Of a stretch of DNA of 64,000 bases, positions 46,148-57,400 are shown in pieces. Made by a program: the position numbers and the translations under genes. Origin of the DNA: Vicia villosa (Eukaryota > Streptophyta > Magnoliopsida > Fabales > Fabaceae). Below the pieces are notes generated by a model. It did not search any database. It saw only the letters and a program-made list of their open reading frames with translations, and had not been told where the DNA came from. The first letter of the stretch is position 1; the number at the start of each line of letters is the position of its first letter. The stretch covers positions 744,001-808,000 of the forward strand of contig NW_026705222.1 in NCBI RefSeq assembly GCF_029867415.1, written 5' to 3'.

Positions 46148-48159
46148 CTACTGGGTGTGCCTAACCCGCTCACCCTGGGCCCTCCTCTGCCGCCTGTACC
46201 CCGCCGCACGGCTCGCATCAGTGACGATCATCTCCATCACGGCGACTGCCTCTGGTCCGCCCTGATGAATGACACCTCGATGCAACGCGTCCCGCCCAAG
46301 CATCTCTATCCGCTGGCAGATCGGAAGGAGATCAATGGCGTGGTCATCCTCCGCCTGCCGGTTCTCCAGGATCTCCTCGTGTGCTGGCCTAGGAGCGCCG
46401 GGAACGTCGGGTCTCAAGAGAGGATGGGACACCCGGTAGAACCATGTGACGTACCCCTCCACACTGTGCCAGTCCTGGGTGACCCGCATGCGACGGTACT
46501 CCTCCGGTACCACATGATGCTGCCACTCCTCCCATATGGCAGTGAGCTGCACTCTGGTCACTGTGTTAGGAGCAGCCTCGAAGGTTGACCTGGGTATGAT
46601 CTGCACGAACCCAAACTGCCGCATGCACCGCTCCGGGAGATACCGGACCATGATGCCGGTCCCGCATGCCAACCAGCCTGAATATAGAGCAACCCCGTCG
46701 AAGGGGACAACCTGAGCATAGTCGGCGAACGGCCTCCAGGTGACGTCGTCGTGCATCGTGCGGTCCAGGTACAGGCGGTATGGTCCCACCGCATCGTTCC
46801 CCCTCTGGAGGGCGTATCTGGCGGCCCTAGGCATGGCGTCAACGTACGCAGGATCGATGTGGAAGCCGTGGATGCGGGAGAAGTAGGAGATGATCCAGCT
46901 CTGAAACACAAATACGATAATGTATTAAAAATAAATACGAAACATAAATAAATAAATAAATACGAGAATGTGTTAAAATCAAACGTACCGTAAGCAGAGT
47001 GCAGGATCCGACCAGCTGCCTCGTCCTCCAGTTGGAGGCCTCATTCAGCTTCTGGTAGAGATATGCCAGAGTAGCTGCCCCCCAGTTCCACTGGTGAACG
47101 GTATCCAGGTCCATGAAATAGCGGAGGTAGGCCACGTCGACGTACCTGGCGCTCTTGTCCACAAAGCATGCAGCGCCTACCACATGCATGTACCAGCACC
47201 GAAGAGCGCAGCCGCGGTGGTACTCCCTGAATAGGTCGTTACCCTCCTGCTCGGCCTCGACCGCCGCGTCCAGGTGGAACTCAAAATAGAGGCTCAGTGT
47301 GTTGAACCGGACATGAGGCCCAGAAGTCGAGACGCACTCCAGGTGAGCAACCTCGTGCGGCAGGCCCAAATAGTGCATCATCCACTCAATGGCCTCGACC
47401 CTCTGGATCCTGGAGTGGTCCAACAGCGGCCCCCTAATAGGCAGGTGGAGAAGACACTGGACGTCATGCAAGGTGATCGTCAACTCCCCCACCGGCAAGT
47501 GGAAAGAAGACGTCTCCTTGTGCCAGCGCTCCACAAATGCCCCCTGCATGCCGGTGCTGATGGTGGTGTACCCGGTCATGCAGAGCCCGCAAAGCCCTGA
47601 ACCTCGCACATGGTCGTTAAACCACTGAGCTGCTGGTTTAAACAGACCGAAAATCTTCCTGGAGTGGTTCACCATTTTCAATGGCTCTCTCTCCTGTTAC
47701 AAAAAAAAACAAATAAGCGAGAAATAAACGGTAAAATTATAAAAAATGGTGACAAATAAACGGCTAAGTTAAAAAAAATACCTCTCCCTCCTAGATCCGC
47801 CGAGCGACGTGATCCTGGTAGTGAATCAGCAGGGAAGTGTCAAAAGGCCCTCCCGGAAAGCTATCCACCTCCTGCTCCTCCTCCTCCCCGACTGGAGGGT
47901 CAACATCCGGTATGACCTCCTCCTCCTCCTCATCCTCATCCTCCTCCTCTCGCTGGCGGGAAGAAGATACCCGAGCCAGCCTACTCCTAGAGCCTGAAGC
48001 AGATGAACTCTCCACCAAGTCCTGTGGAACGCGGACACGGCGTCCCCGTCCCTTCCCCCGTCCCTGGGTCGACGCCAGATGCGCCGCCGCCCGCTCGCGT
48101 CTAGCCGACGCAGTCTGGGACTCTCTCCCCTGTCTGATGCGTGCTGGCTGGTCTGACAT
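46148..48159 (-). pseudogene. Plant mobile domain (PMD, MAIN/MAIL-like) gene of copy A
   Basis: Minus strand, three exons: 48159-47782, 47693-46989 and 46900-46148, all GT-AG and all multiples of three (612 codons with stop). Exon 1 encodes a basic, Arg-rich N-terminus (MSDQPARIRQGRESQTASAR), then a long Glu/Asp run. Exons 2-3 hold the PMD (PF10536-type): GAFVERWHKETSSFHLPVGE, TITLHDVQCLLHLPIRG, a conserved RWYMH-like LRCWYMHVVGA, and YVTWFYRVSHP near the end. Host PMD proteins (MAIN, MAIL1) act in the nucleus in silencing and genome stability with a PP7-type phosphatase; PMD genes also occur in transposons, as here. One TAG near 47793, where copy B has tryptophan, stops exon 1 just before the PMD. 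Otherwise the frame is open. The product would be a 122-residue N-terminal peptide unless bypassed. Confidence 0.88.
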
Positions 48160-48234
48160 GATCCTGTAAACAATCGAAATCGATTAATATGCGAGACAAA
48201 TGAAAAAACAAAAAAAAATGAACTTCTGGTACAG

Positions 48235-48783
48235 TTCGGAAGTTCATTTCCGAAAACTGGGATGGAGGTGTTTTCGGAAATGAACTTCCGAAACACCCCC
48301 ACGCAGAGCTTCTCTGCAACCTCCAATGGCAGACCCAAAAACCTAAACCAAATCCATTTTTTTGCCTACTAAACATCCTAATATCAGTACTAAGCTATCT
48401 TAATGTCATTTTTTCAGATTCTAAACACCCTAATATAGTTTAATCAAATAGATCTAAAACTTGAAAAAACAATGATAAACTTACCAATTAGTGTTTAATG
48501 ATGAGTTTGGTTGAGTTTGGAAGAAGAGTTTGGCTAATTCACACTTGCTTCTGCAGAAATTTCGCCTATGGAAGTGTTTGATGATGATTAGGGTAAATGA
48601 TTTGGGGGAGGGGGAGAGTTCTGCTTAATCTGCAGAACGCGTTTTATTTCGGAAGTTCATTTCCGAAATTGTTGTTTCGGAAATGAACTTCCGAAATAAG
48701 ACACTTTTTTCAAAAAAAAGGCGCTTTCGGAGATGAACTTCCGAAAACACCTTTTTCATGCATTTCGGAAGTTCATTTCCGAA
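48235..48783. repeat. Palindromic motif cluster, gene 5' side of copy A (6 units)
   Basis: Units at 48235-48254, 48273-48292, 48648-48667, 48676-48695, 48726-48745 and 48764-48783. The form alternates between TTCGGAAGTTCATTTCCGAA and its reverse complement TTCGGAAATGAACTTCCGAA. They flank or lie in the presumed promoter and 5' UTR of the PMD gene. Confidence 0.9.
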
Positions 48784-48851
48784 GTCAGGGGTATAATGGG
48801 GTTTTCACCAGAGGTGGACTAGAAGATAGGGAGGTGGCCAAAGAATTTCTC

Positions 48852-48860
48852 TTTCCGAAA
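48852..48860. other. 9-bp target duplication TTTCCGAAA (right of copy A)
   Basis: Identical to 45700-45708; the sequence after it (TGCTAGAAAAAGG) continues copy B and matches the corresponding part of copy A. Confidence 0.85.
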
Positions 48861-48877
48861 TGCTAGAAAAAGGTGTT

Positions 48878-49403
48878 TTCGGAGATGCATCTCCGAAAGC
48901 GCCTTTTTTTTTTCAAAATTTGTCATATTTCGGAAATGAACTTCCCAAAACCCCAATTCGGAAGTTCATTTCCGAAATACTGCGCGTTTTGCAGATTAAG
49001 CAAAACAGCCCCCCTCCCCCACTCATTTAACCCTAATCCTATTCTAAACTCAACCTCTCTTCAAAATTTCTGCAAAACGCAAGTGTGAAGTATCAGAGAT
49101 TGCCAACATCTTCTTCCAATCTCAATCAAAATCATCTCAAACTCTATTAGTGGTAAGTTTAGTGCATTTTTTTTTCAATTTTTAGATCCATTATTATATC
49201 TCTATTAGGGTTGTTTAGGTTGTTTAGATCCATTAGTCAAACTCTAAACTGCTATTTAGGTTGTTTAGAATGAATAAAATTAGTTATGTTTTAGGATTTT
49301 AGGGTCTTCCATTGGAGGTTGCAGAGAACTTCTTCGCAGGGGTGTTTCGGAAGTTCATTTCCGAAAACACCTCCATTCCCAGTTTCGGAAATGAACTTCC
49401 GAA
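48878..49403. repeat. Palindromic motif cluster, gene 5' side of copy B (5 units)
   Basis: Units at 48878-48897, 48929-48948 (one arm degenerate), 48957-48976, 49345-49364 and 49384-49403. Together with the split unit at 45688-45707 they mirror the layout in copy A. Confidence 0.9.
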
Positions 49404-51363
49404 GTGTATCAGAATTTCAATTTTTTTTAGTTTTTTCTGTTGTCTCGCATATTAATCGATTTCAATTGTTTTCAGGAACATGTCAGGCAACCAAGCACGC
49501 ATCAGACAGGGTAGAGAGACACAGACTGCGTCGGCTAGACGCGAGCGGGCGGCGGCGCAGCTGGCGTCGACACAGGGACGGGGGCAGGGCCGGGGACGAC
49601 GTGTGCGAGTTCCCGTGGAGATGGAAGAGGGTACTTCTACATCTGGATCGAGGAGTCGGCTGGCTCGGGTATCTTCTTCCCGCCAGCGAGAGGAGGAGGA
49701 GGAGGTGACAGTGCCATACCACGAGGCGGAGGGGGTACCAGATGTTGACCCTCCACTCGGGGAGGAGGATGAGCAGGAGGACAGCTACCCGGGAGGGCCC
49801 ATTGACACATCCGTGCTGATTACCTACCACGATCACGTCGCTCGGCGTATTTGGGAGGGAGAGGTATTTTTTATAATTTGCCCGACTACATTATTTAACC
49901 GTTTATAATTTAGACGTTTATTCAATATTTTCTTAACGGTCTATTTAACATACGCTTTTATTTGTTTTTTTTTGTAACAGGAGAGAGAGCCGTTGAAAAT
50001 GGTGAACCACACCCAGAAGATTTTCAGTCTGTTTAAACCGACTGCTGAGTGGTTTAACGACTCGGTGAGAGCTTCAGGGCTTAGTGGGCTCTGCATGACG
50101 GGGTATACCACCATCAGCCACGACATGCAGGGGGCTTTTGTGGAGCGGTGGCACAAGGAGACATCTTCTTTCCACTTGCCGGTTGGGGAGATGACGATCA
50201 CCTTGCATGATGTGCAGTGTCTTCTCCACCTGCCGATTAGGGGGCCACTGTTGACCCACTCCCGGATCCAGAGGATCGAAGCCACTAAGTGGATGACGCT
50301 CTATTTGGGTACGGAGCCCGAAGTTGCTGACTACGAGTGCATCACGACATCTGGGCCTCATATCCGGTTCATCACACTGAGCCGCTATTTCAAGCACCAC
50401 CTGGATGCGGCGGCCGATGCCGAGCAGGCGGGTGACGAGCTATTCACAGAGTATCACCGTGGCTGCGCTCTCCGGTGCTGGTACATGCATGTGGTAGGCG
50501 CTGCAGTCTTTGTGGACAAGAGTGCAAGGTACGTCGACGTGACCTACCTCCGCTATTTCAAGGACCTGACCACCATTCACTAGTGGAACTGGGGGGGCAG
50601 CTACTCTGGCATACCTATACCAGAAGCTGAATGAGGCCTCCAACTGGAGGACGAGGCAGTTGGTCGGATCCTGCACACTACTTACGGTACGTTTCATTTT
50701 AATTGTTTCGTATTATTTATGTTTCGTATTTATTTTTAATACATTATCGTGTTTGTGTTTCAGAGATGGATCATCTCTTACTTCTCCTGCATCCATAGCT
50801 TTCACATTGATCCTGCGTACGTTGACGTCATGCCCAGGGCCGCCAGATACGTTCTCTAGAGGGGGAACAATGCGGTGGGACCATACCGTGGGTACCTCGA
50901 CCGCACGATGCACGACGACGTCACCTAGAGGCCATTCAGCGACTACACTCAGGTTGTCCCCTTTGACGGCATCGCTTTATATTCTGGCTGGTTGGCATGC
51001 GGGACCGGCATCATGGTCCGGTATCTCCCTGAGCGGTGCATGCGTCAGTTCGGATTTGTGCAGATGATACCCAGGTCACCTTTTGAGGCTGCTCTCGACA
51101 CAGTGACCCGAGTGCAGCTCACTGCCATATTTGCGGATTGGGAGTATCATGTGGTACCAGAGGAGTATCGTCGCACTCGGGTCACCCAGGACTGGCACAG
51201 TGCGGAGGGATACGTCACATGGTTCTACCGGGTGTCACATCCTCTGCTGACACCCGACGCTCCTGGCGCTCCTAGGCCAGCACACGAGGAGATCCTGGAG
51301 AACCAGCAGGACGAGGATGACCACGCCATTGATCTCCTGCCGATCTGCCAGCGGATAGAGATG

Positions 51364-51368
51364 CTTGG
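51364..51368. other. Target-site duplication CTTGG (left)
   Basis: In the PMD exon 3 codons for Leu-Gly; the same five bases follow the element at 62738-62742. Confidence 0.9.
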
Positions 51369-52677
51369 TGTAGCAACCTGCCTTGAAATTTATAACTTAG
51401 AGAGTCGCCACCTATTCTGAAGGGCGAATAGGAAACCCTACGCAGTATAGAGATCAGGGTAAGATACCATATTCAGGTCGAGGGAAGGTGTTAGGCACCC
51501 TCAACCCTTTCCTAAAGGCTAACACTTAAAGATAAAGGTTTACGGCAAAACATAAAGAAAGATGACAGACAGTAAAATAGGGTTAGAGGCTAATTATTTG
51601 AACATGATTAGGGTTTGAAGGAAGGGGGACTCGCCTTGTTGCCAAGTGCCTACGTATCTCCTTATGGAGAATCAGAGTCAACGTAGTTCGGGGACAGGGT
51701 TGTACGCCTTGAATTTGATTTGATATGGTTTGGAGGCTTTTTGAATGGCCTATCGTAGTTTTGAATAAGGATGAAAATCCGTAGTTTGATTTGAAGTGTT
51801 CTTGAATGTTTTGAGTTTGGGAAGTGTTTTAGGATGTGGGCGTACAACCCTGATTTGATATGTTACCGTTAGTTGCGATGATCAATAGGTTTAATCACCA
51901 TAGTTAACGGATTGAATGAAGGATTGCTAACCATTCTAATCGATAGATTCGATTATCACGAATAGCAAATGAGTATGTTTTAAATAATTATTAGTTTATC
52001 GTTATCCCTCATAATCAATAGGTTTGATTATTACACGATAACGAATTGGATATGCTAATCATCATAACCAATAGATTTGGTTAAAACCATTTAGCAAATT
52101 AATTTGTATTTTGAATGAATTATTTTAATTAGAAGGAAATTATTTATCATGCTTAACTTACAACAACAAGTTGATTTTAGTCATTCTTATTCTAACTATA
52201 TTTAATTTTATAATACTTTCCTCCATTCAAATTTTATTTTGGTTTACAAAAATAATAAAAGAACAAATAATTAACAAATTATATGATGATGATATATTTA
52301 CTAGCATACTAAAACCATGGGTAATTGTTTACCATTATATTAGTAAGAATGGAAGAAAAAAAACACAACCAGTAGCGTTAACAGTCACGTGGAAACAACA
52401 TGATCGCATATAACCATCTCAAATTGACGTCAAAGCGAACCGCAAAGACCCACATCATATGAATAAAACATAATAAATAAGAAATACATAAATTAGATCA
52501 ACAACATGGACATTACATACTAGAGTGCATAATGTTATAGTCTTTGAAGTACTTACCTTAGATCCAATTGGATATTATTTTCCTGTATATCAACGCTAGC
52601 GGAAATATCAAGAGGTGGTCATCCAGCAGTCCAATTTGTGATGCGTTCTCGCAAACGGTGGTGGTTGATTCTTCTCA

Positions 52678-52685
52678 GTGGTGTT
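52678..52685. other. 8-bp target duplication GTGGTGTT (left of hAT)
   Basis: Repeated at 53756-53763; the uninterrupted site is present in the other LTR near 61999. Confidence 0.92.
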
Positions 52686-53755
52686 TAGGGGTGTAAGCGG
52701 GTCAAAAAAATCCAATTAAATCGACAATCCAAACCAAACCAACCCGAAATTAAACCGATTATTATTGGTTTGGTTTAAAAACCGAACCAAACCAATAAAA
52801 ACCGATGTGGTTTGGTTCGGTTCTCGGATTTAGTTTTTAGGAACCGCCAATCCGATGAACCGAACCAATGGAAATAATGACGCTTTAAATATTTTATTCT
52901 ACCCATCATTAAACTCAATTTTTTTATCGGTCCAACTATTATCCATCTTTGTTTACACTTCCTTCCTTTAAGCAAAACACGCATCTAGAATCAAACTCTA
53001 AAGCATAGACAATAGAAACCATAAGTCACAAAAGTTATGCTTTCACAGAACTGCTGCTCTTGCTGCCCACAACTATTGTTCCTTTCACTACTGTCATTAT
53101 GATATGTTATGGTCGTCTTCTTCGTATTCAAGTTCTCTTTGTTAATTTTCATATATTTTTGTACCTTTTTTTTCTTCTTTTTCTTCATCAAAACTCATTT
53201 AGATCTTGTTACAAAATAGTTTTGATGTGTGTTTGAGGTGTGAAACATGTTAATGAATGTGTGTTTTGTTATATTCTATATGTTAAGCTTTGAAATCCCT
53301 TTCCAACTTTCTGATACTAAGTGTTAACTTTTATATTTGATAGGAAACTTGCAAAGGAAATGATGTCACTATTTCGTATGGAATAAGAGCAACTTGTAAT
53401 TTGTTTGAACAAATATAGCATGAAACATATTATTTTAAAAAATAATAGTATAAAATACACCAAAAATACGATAATGGAGAATATACAGATGAATATAATG
53501 TTTAAAAAATAATAGTATAAAATACACCAAAAAACACGATAATGGAGAATATACGGATGAATATAATATTTTAAAAAATAAATATTGTAAACCGATCAAC
53601 CAAACCAAACCAAACCGAACCAAACCGGTTAGTTTGGTTCGGTTCCATTTTTGAAAAATGTTGAAAACCGAACCAAACCAAACCGATGGAAATATCATTG
53701 GTTCGGACCTTTTTTCAACCAAAAACCGGTCCAACCCGATCCGATTACACCCCTA
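52686..53755. mobile_element. Non-autonomous hAT element, 1070 bp
   Basis: The 11-bp perfect terminal repeats TAGGGGTGTAA/TTACACCCCTA fit the hAT pattern (TAGGG start, 8-bp duplication). Both subterminal regions are crowded with AACCGAACCAAACC-type motifs, likely transposase-binding repeats. No transposase; small ORFs (52775-52984, 53435-53734 minus) come from those motifs. It inserted after the Ogre-like element, because the partner LTR has an empty site. Confidence 0.92.
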
Positions 53756-53763
53756 GTGGTGTT
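53756..53763. other. 8-bp target duplication GTGGTGTT (right of hAT)
   Basis: Matches 52678-52685. Confidence 0.92.
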
Positions 53764-54493
53764 GGGTTGAAAGGCTCTTGCTCTTCTTCTTTCCTTTACC
53801 GGTCAAACAGACTCGAAGTGAACGTATTTACAGTGTTGGTAAAATTTGGCCTCCCCTAATGTCAAAAAATATCCTCTATTTATAATGTTCAAATTAGGGT
53901 TTTCTACACCTAATGGGCCTATTACCCAATTAACTTAATAATTATAAAAAGAAAAAAATCCTAATAATACTAATATTTAAATTAATACTAATAATCCTAA
54001 TAATATTAATCCTATAAATAATAATAGTTAATAATAATAAAAATGATTATCCTATTAAAATTGATAATAATACTAATCAGTAAATATTAACTATAAATAA
54101 TAATATTAAAATTAATTCTAATAAGACTTATCATTACCCAAAAAATAATCCTAATATATATATAATTATTAAAACCTAATATTACCTAATGAAAATCCTA
54201 TTAATATTAACATTAATAATAAAAATTAATAACGCTAAATACTAATAATTAGTTATGATAAAAAAATAAAAAATAATAATCAGAACGAATGTTAGTAAAA
54301 CCTAAAACACCCCAAAAATGGTAACCTTGTAATAATTGGGCCCCACGTTTGGGTCCTACGTCCCTGTTTTAACTCAACCTGATTTATAAGAGAGCAGGTT
54401 TGACAATAGAAATGTCAAACCTCATGACTCTTAATTTTGACCCTTGATGAGTTAAAAGACCTGAATTGATCGGGCAAATTTTGGGGTACAACA

Positions 54494-57400
54494 GCTGCCC
54501 CTGTTCAATCTTCTTAAACCTGAAGAGTCAGGTAGGCACGTCTGCCTATCGTGATCTAAAGGTAGAAGATGATTGAACACTGAAGTGCCCCGAAGTTTGC
54601 ATTTGTTGGGGAAGAAGCTCTGTGGAAGATGGGCTTACAGATGCCACCCAATTATTTGACAAGATGCTTGTCTAGAGCATATGCTCTTCATATCGGGATC
54701 ATATTGATTGTATATGAGGAGATATAAGGTGATGTCTTACGTAAGACTACCTGAAGAGGTTCCTGAATAGGGTATATCAAAGGTTGATGCGAAGAAGCTT
54801 AGGCTTTGAACAATGCTTAGGAAGAATGTCTTGGAGAAGACTAACTGAGGAGTTCTTTAAAAGAACTAGGTGTATCTTAGAAAAGATTAGATAAATATTT
54901 TAAGAAAGCTACCTAGAAAGGCATGGTGTGTCTTTAACAAGACTGTCCTAGATAGGCTGAGATGTGTCTTAAACAAGATTCACTTGGAGAGGTTTTTAGA
55001 CGGAGATGGGATGTCTTAAACAAGATTAACCTAAAGAAGTTGAGACATGTCTTAAACAAGACTACCTAGAAAAGCTCCTAAAAGATATGAAGTATCTTGA
55101 ACAAGATTACCTAGAGAGGTTTCTAAAAAGATATGAGATATCTTAAGCAAGATTACCTAGAGAGGCTTCTAAAAAGATGTGAGATATCTTAAACAAGGTT
55201 ACCTGGAAAGGTTCCTATAAAGGATAAGATACGTTTTAAACAAAACTATCTAGAAAGATAAAGAGAACGGTATGTTTTAAACAAAACTAATCTAGAAAGA
55301 TTCCTATAAAGGACATAAGACGTTTTAAACAAAACTACCTAGAAAGGTTCCTATAAAGGACATAAGACGTTTTAAACAAAACTACCTAGAAAAGTTCCTA
55401 TAAAGGACATAAGACGTTTTAAATAAAACTACCTAGAAAGGTTCCTATAAAGGACATAAGACGTTTTAAACAAAACTACCTAAAAAGGTTCCTATAAAGG
55501 ACACGAAATGTTTTAAACAAAACTACCTAGAAAGGTTCCTATAAAGGTCGTGGAACGTTTTAAACAAAACTACCTAGAAAGGTTCCTATAAAGGATACGA
55601 AGCATTTTAAACAAAACTACCTAGAAAGGTCAGGATATGTCTTAAACAAGACTGCTTGGAAAGATTTGGATGATTGTCTTGGACAAGACTACCTGGAGAG
55701 GTGAGAAATTCTTAGATTGCTTCTGGATTGCCTTTGAAGAAAGACTTGAAATGAGGTATTAGAATTGTGTCTGTTAAGATTGAATCGTTGATACGATCGT
55801 ATTTGCACTGTAATTAGATGATAACATCTTTTTGATTATGGAATGACCTGAAAAGGCAGCGTTAGTTTTATGCAATGTCATGATGCATGTGTCATGTAAT
55901 GAGATTCTCAATGAGAATTATGCATGTATGCCTATCCCACACTGCGGGATGTGAATAGTATAGGCGTGAGGAGATCAAATATGCAACAATGCTCTTTGTA
56001 TGATGCTGGTATGACTTCCCGAATATCGGAAATTTTGAGGGATGTGCCCCTTGATTTGAAGGAGGGACCTTTCGAGGGAACTCGAATTTCACCATGTCTT
56101 GCCTGATATGCATTGCCCCAGTGTTTGAATTCTTGAAAGATATGCCCCATAGTCAATAGAATTCTGGATTGTATGCCCCTGTTCTAGGAAAACCCTCGGA
56201 ACGTGGTTACCCCATCTAAGGGTCTTTATCAGGAATGATCGTCTTTGATTAGGCCAGTTTAGGGGTCTCCTTGATGCTAAGTGTTGGTTTGAATATGAAG
56301 CGGATGTTGAGTCATGCGTTTCGGTCGCGCCTGACGGATAGTGATTTGCTGGGTACTCAGAATGAGATGATGTCTTTTATAAGATTACCTGAAGAGGTCC
56401 TTGGAAAGGAACGTGAACTTGTCTTAAATAAGACTGAGCTTTAAACAAAGCTCGAAGGGATGTGTTGCGTAAAGGGTCAGAAATATTCCTATAGAGGATA
56501 AAGACCGTTTTTAGGAACGCGAGGTTTTGAACAAAACTCAGGGAATACATCTTGAAGAAGACTACTCTAGAAAGAATGGTGAATTGTCTTAGAAAAGACT
56601 CTGTACTTTAAATAAAGTTTGACAAGGTTTTTTTTGGAAGCGTAAGAGAAGTTTGAATATGTCTTAAAAGACTAACTGAAAATAGTTAAGAAACGTCTTA
56701 CAGAAGACTATTTGGAAATGAATATATCTTAGAGAAGATTGTCTGAAAGGGTTTGAAAATAGAAAGGATAAGAAGGCGGGTCTTAAAAAGACTGTTTGGA
56801 AAAGGTTCCTAGAAAGGGTAAGAAGTATTTGAACACGTCTTAAAGAAGACTATATGGACAGATTGAAAAGTACCCTATAAATGTTCCTGAAAAGGATGCG
56901 AGAGTGGCATCGACATCATCTGATACTGAGCTACCTTTGCAACGTGCCCCCAGGTAATGGGCTTACCCCATGGGCTATTCAGCGTCCTTGAGAGATTCCA
57001 TGGATCTTGATTTGATTGCCCCATGTAAATGGGATAAATGACGAGTTACGCCCCGTGTGCATTTCAGCTATCTCAGTCATGTGTGAGAGATGCTTCTTCT
57101 TTTGACAAGCTTTTAAAAGCTACTTCGTCAGTCAGTAGGATTTTTAGACATTAACCATGCCCCATGCAACTTCTCCCTGATGTTAACATTTAAATCTATA
57201 TAGACAAGTGTACTTTATAATGAAATGCAAATGCATACGTCTGTCTTGAAAGTTTGAAAACATTTTTTTTGAGTAAAACAAAGTTTTTTTTTTTTAAGAA
57301 AGTGATATCAACTCAAGAGTTATAGTAGACCTTAAGGAGTCAGGATACCTTTGGTAACGATATGCTTTCGAACTAACCATGCTTCAGTTAGGACTTTTAA

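Larger units (their letters stand above)
45709..48851 (-). mobile_element. PMD-carrying Mutator-like transposon, copy A (complete, 3143 bp)
   Basis: The left end starts GAAAATTTCTTTACCCACCT and the right end, read inward, GAGAAATTCTTTGGCCACCT. The imperfect terminal inverted repeats run for about 85 bp to the first palindromic unit (45774-45793 and 48764-48783). Perfect 9-bp duplications TTTCCGAAA flank it, the size typical of Mutator-like elements. It encodes only a three-exon PMD gene on the minus strand. Between the TIRs and the gene lie further copies of a 20-nt palindrome. It interrupts copy B in opposite orientation. A non-autonomous element using a transposase in trans is the simplest reading. 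Confidence 0.85.
51369..54493 (-). repeat. 3' LTR of the Ogre-like element (with hAT insert)
   Basis: TGTAGCAACCTGCC...GGGGTACAACA, 3125 bp. It is 1078 bp longer than the partner LTR, exactly the hAT element (1070) plus its 8-bp duplication. Open frames such as 51662-51847 recur identically in the other LTR and are not genes. Confidence 0.95.

Noticed and set aside
47826..48338. 170-residue minus ORF covering PMD exon 1 and its 5' region
   Set aside because: It reads exon 1 in the wrong frame and owes its length to the palindromes; the frame starting at 48159 matches copy B and continues across the intron.
45688..49403. The regularly worded 20-nt repeats as a CRISPR-like array
   Set aside because: Irregular spacing, palindromic arms, both orientations, plant context and location at transposon ends; no cas genes.
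50992..51420. A short separate gene at the end of copy B exon 3
   Set aside because: It is the surviving part of the broken PMD frame; its last residues are LTR sequence.
51662..51847. A gene encoding the 61-residue protein found twice (also 60984-61169)
   Set aside because: The duplication is simply that of the two LTRs.
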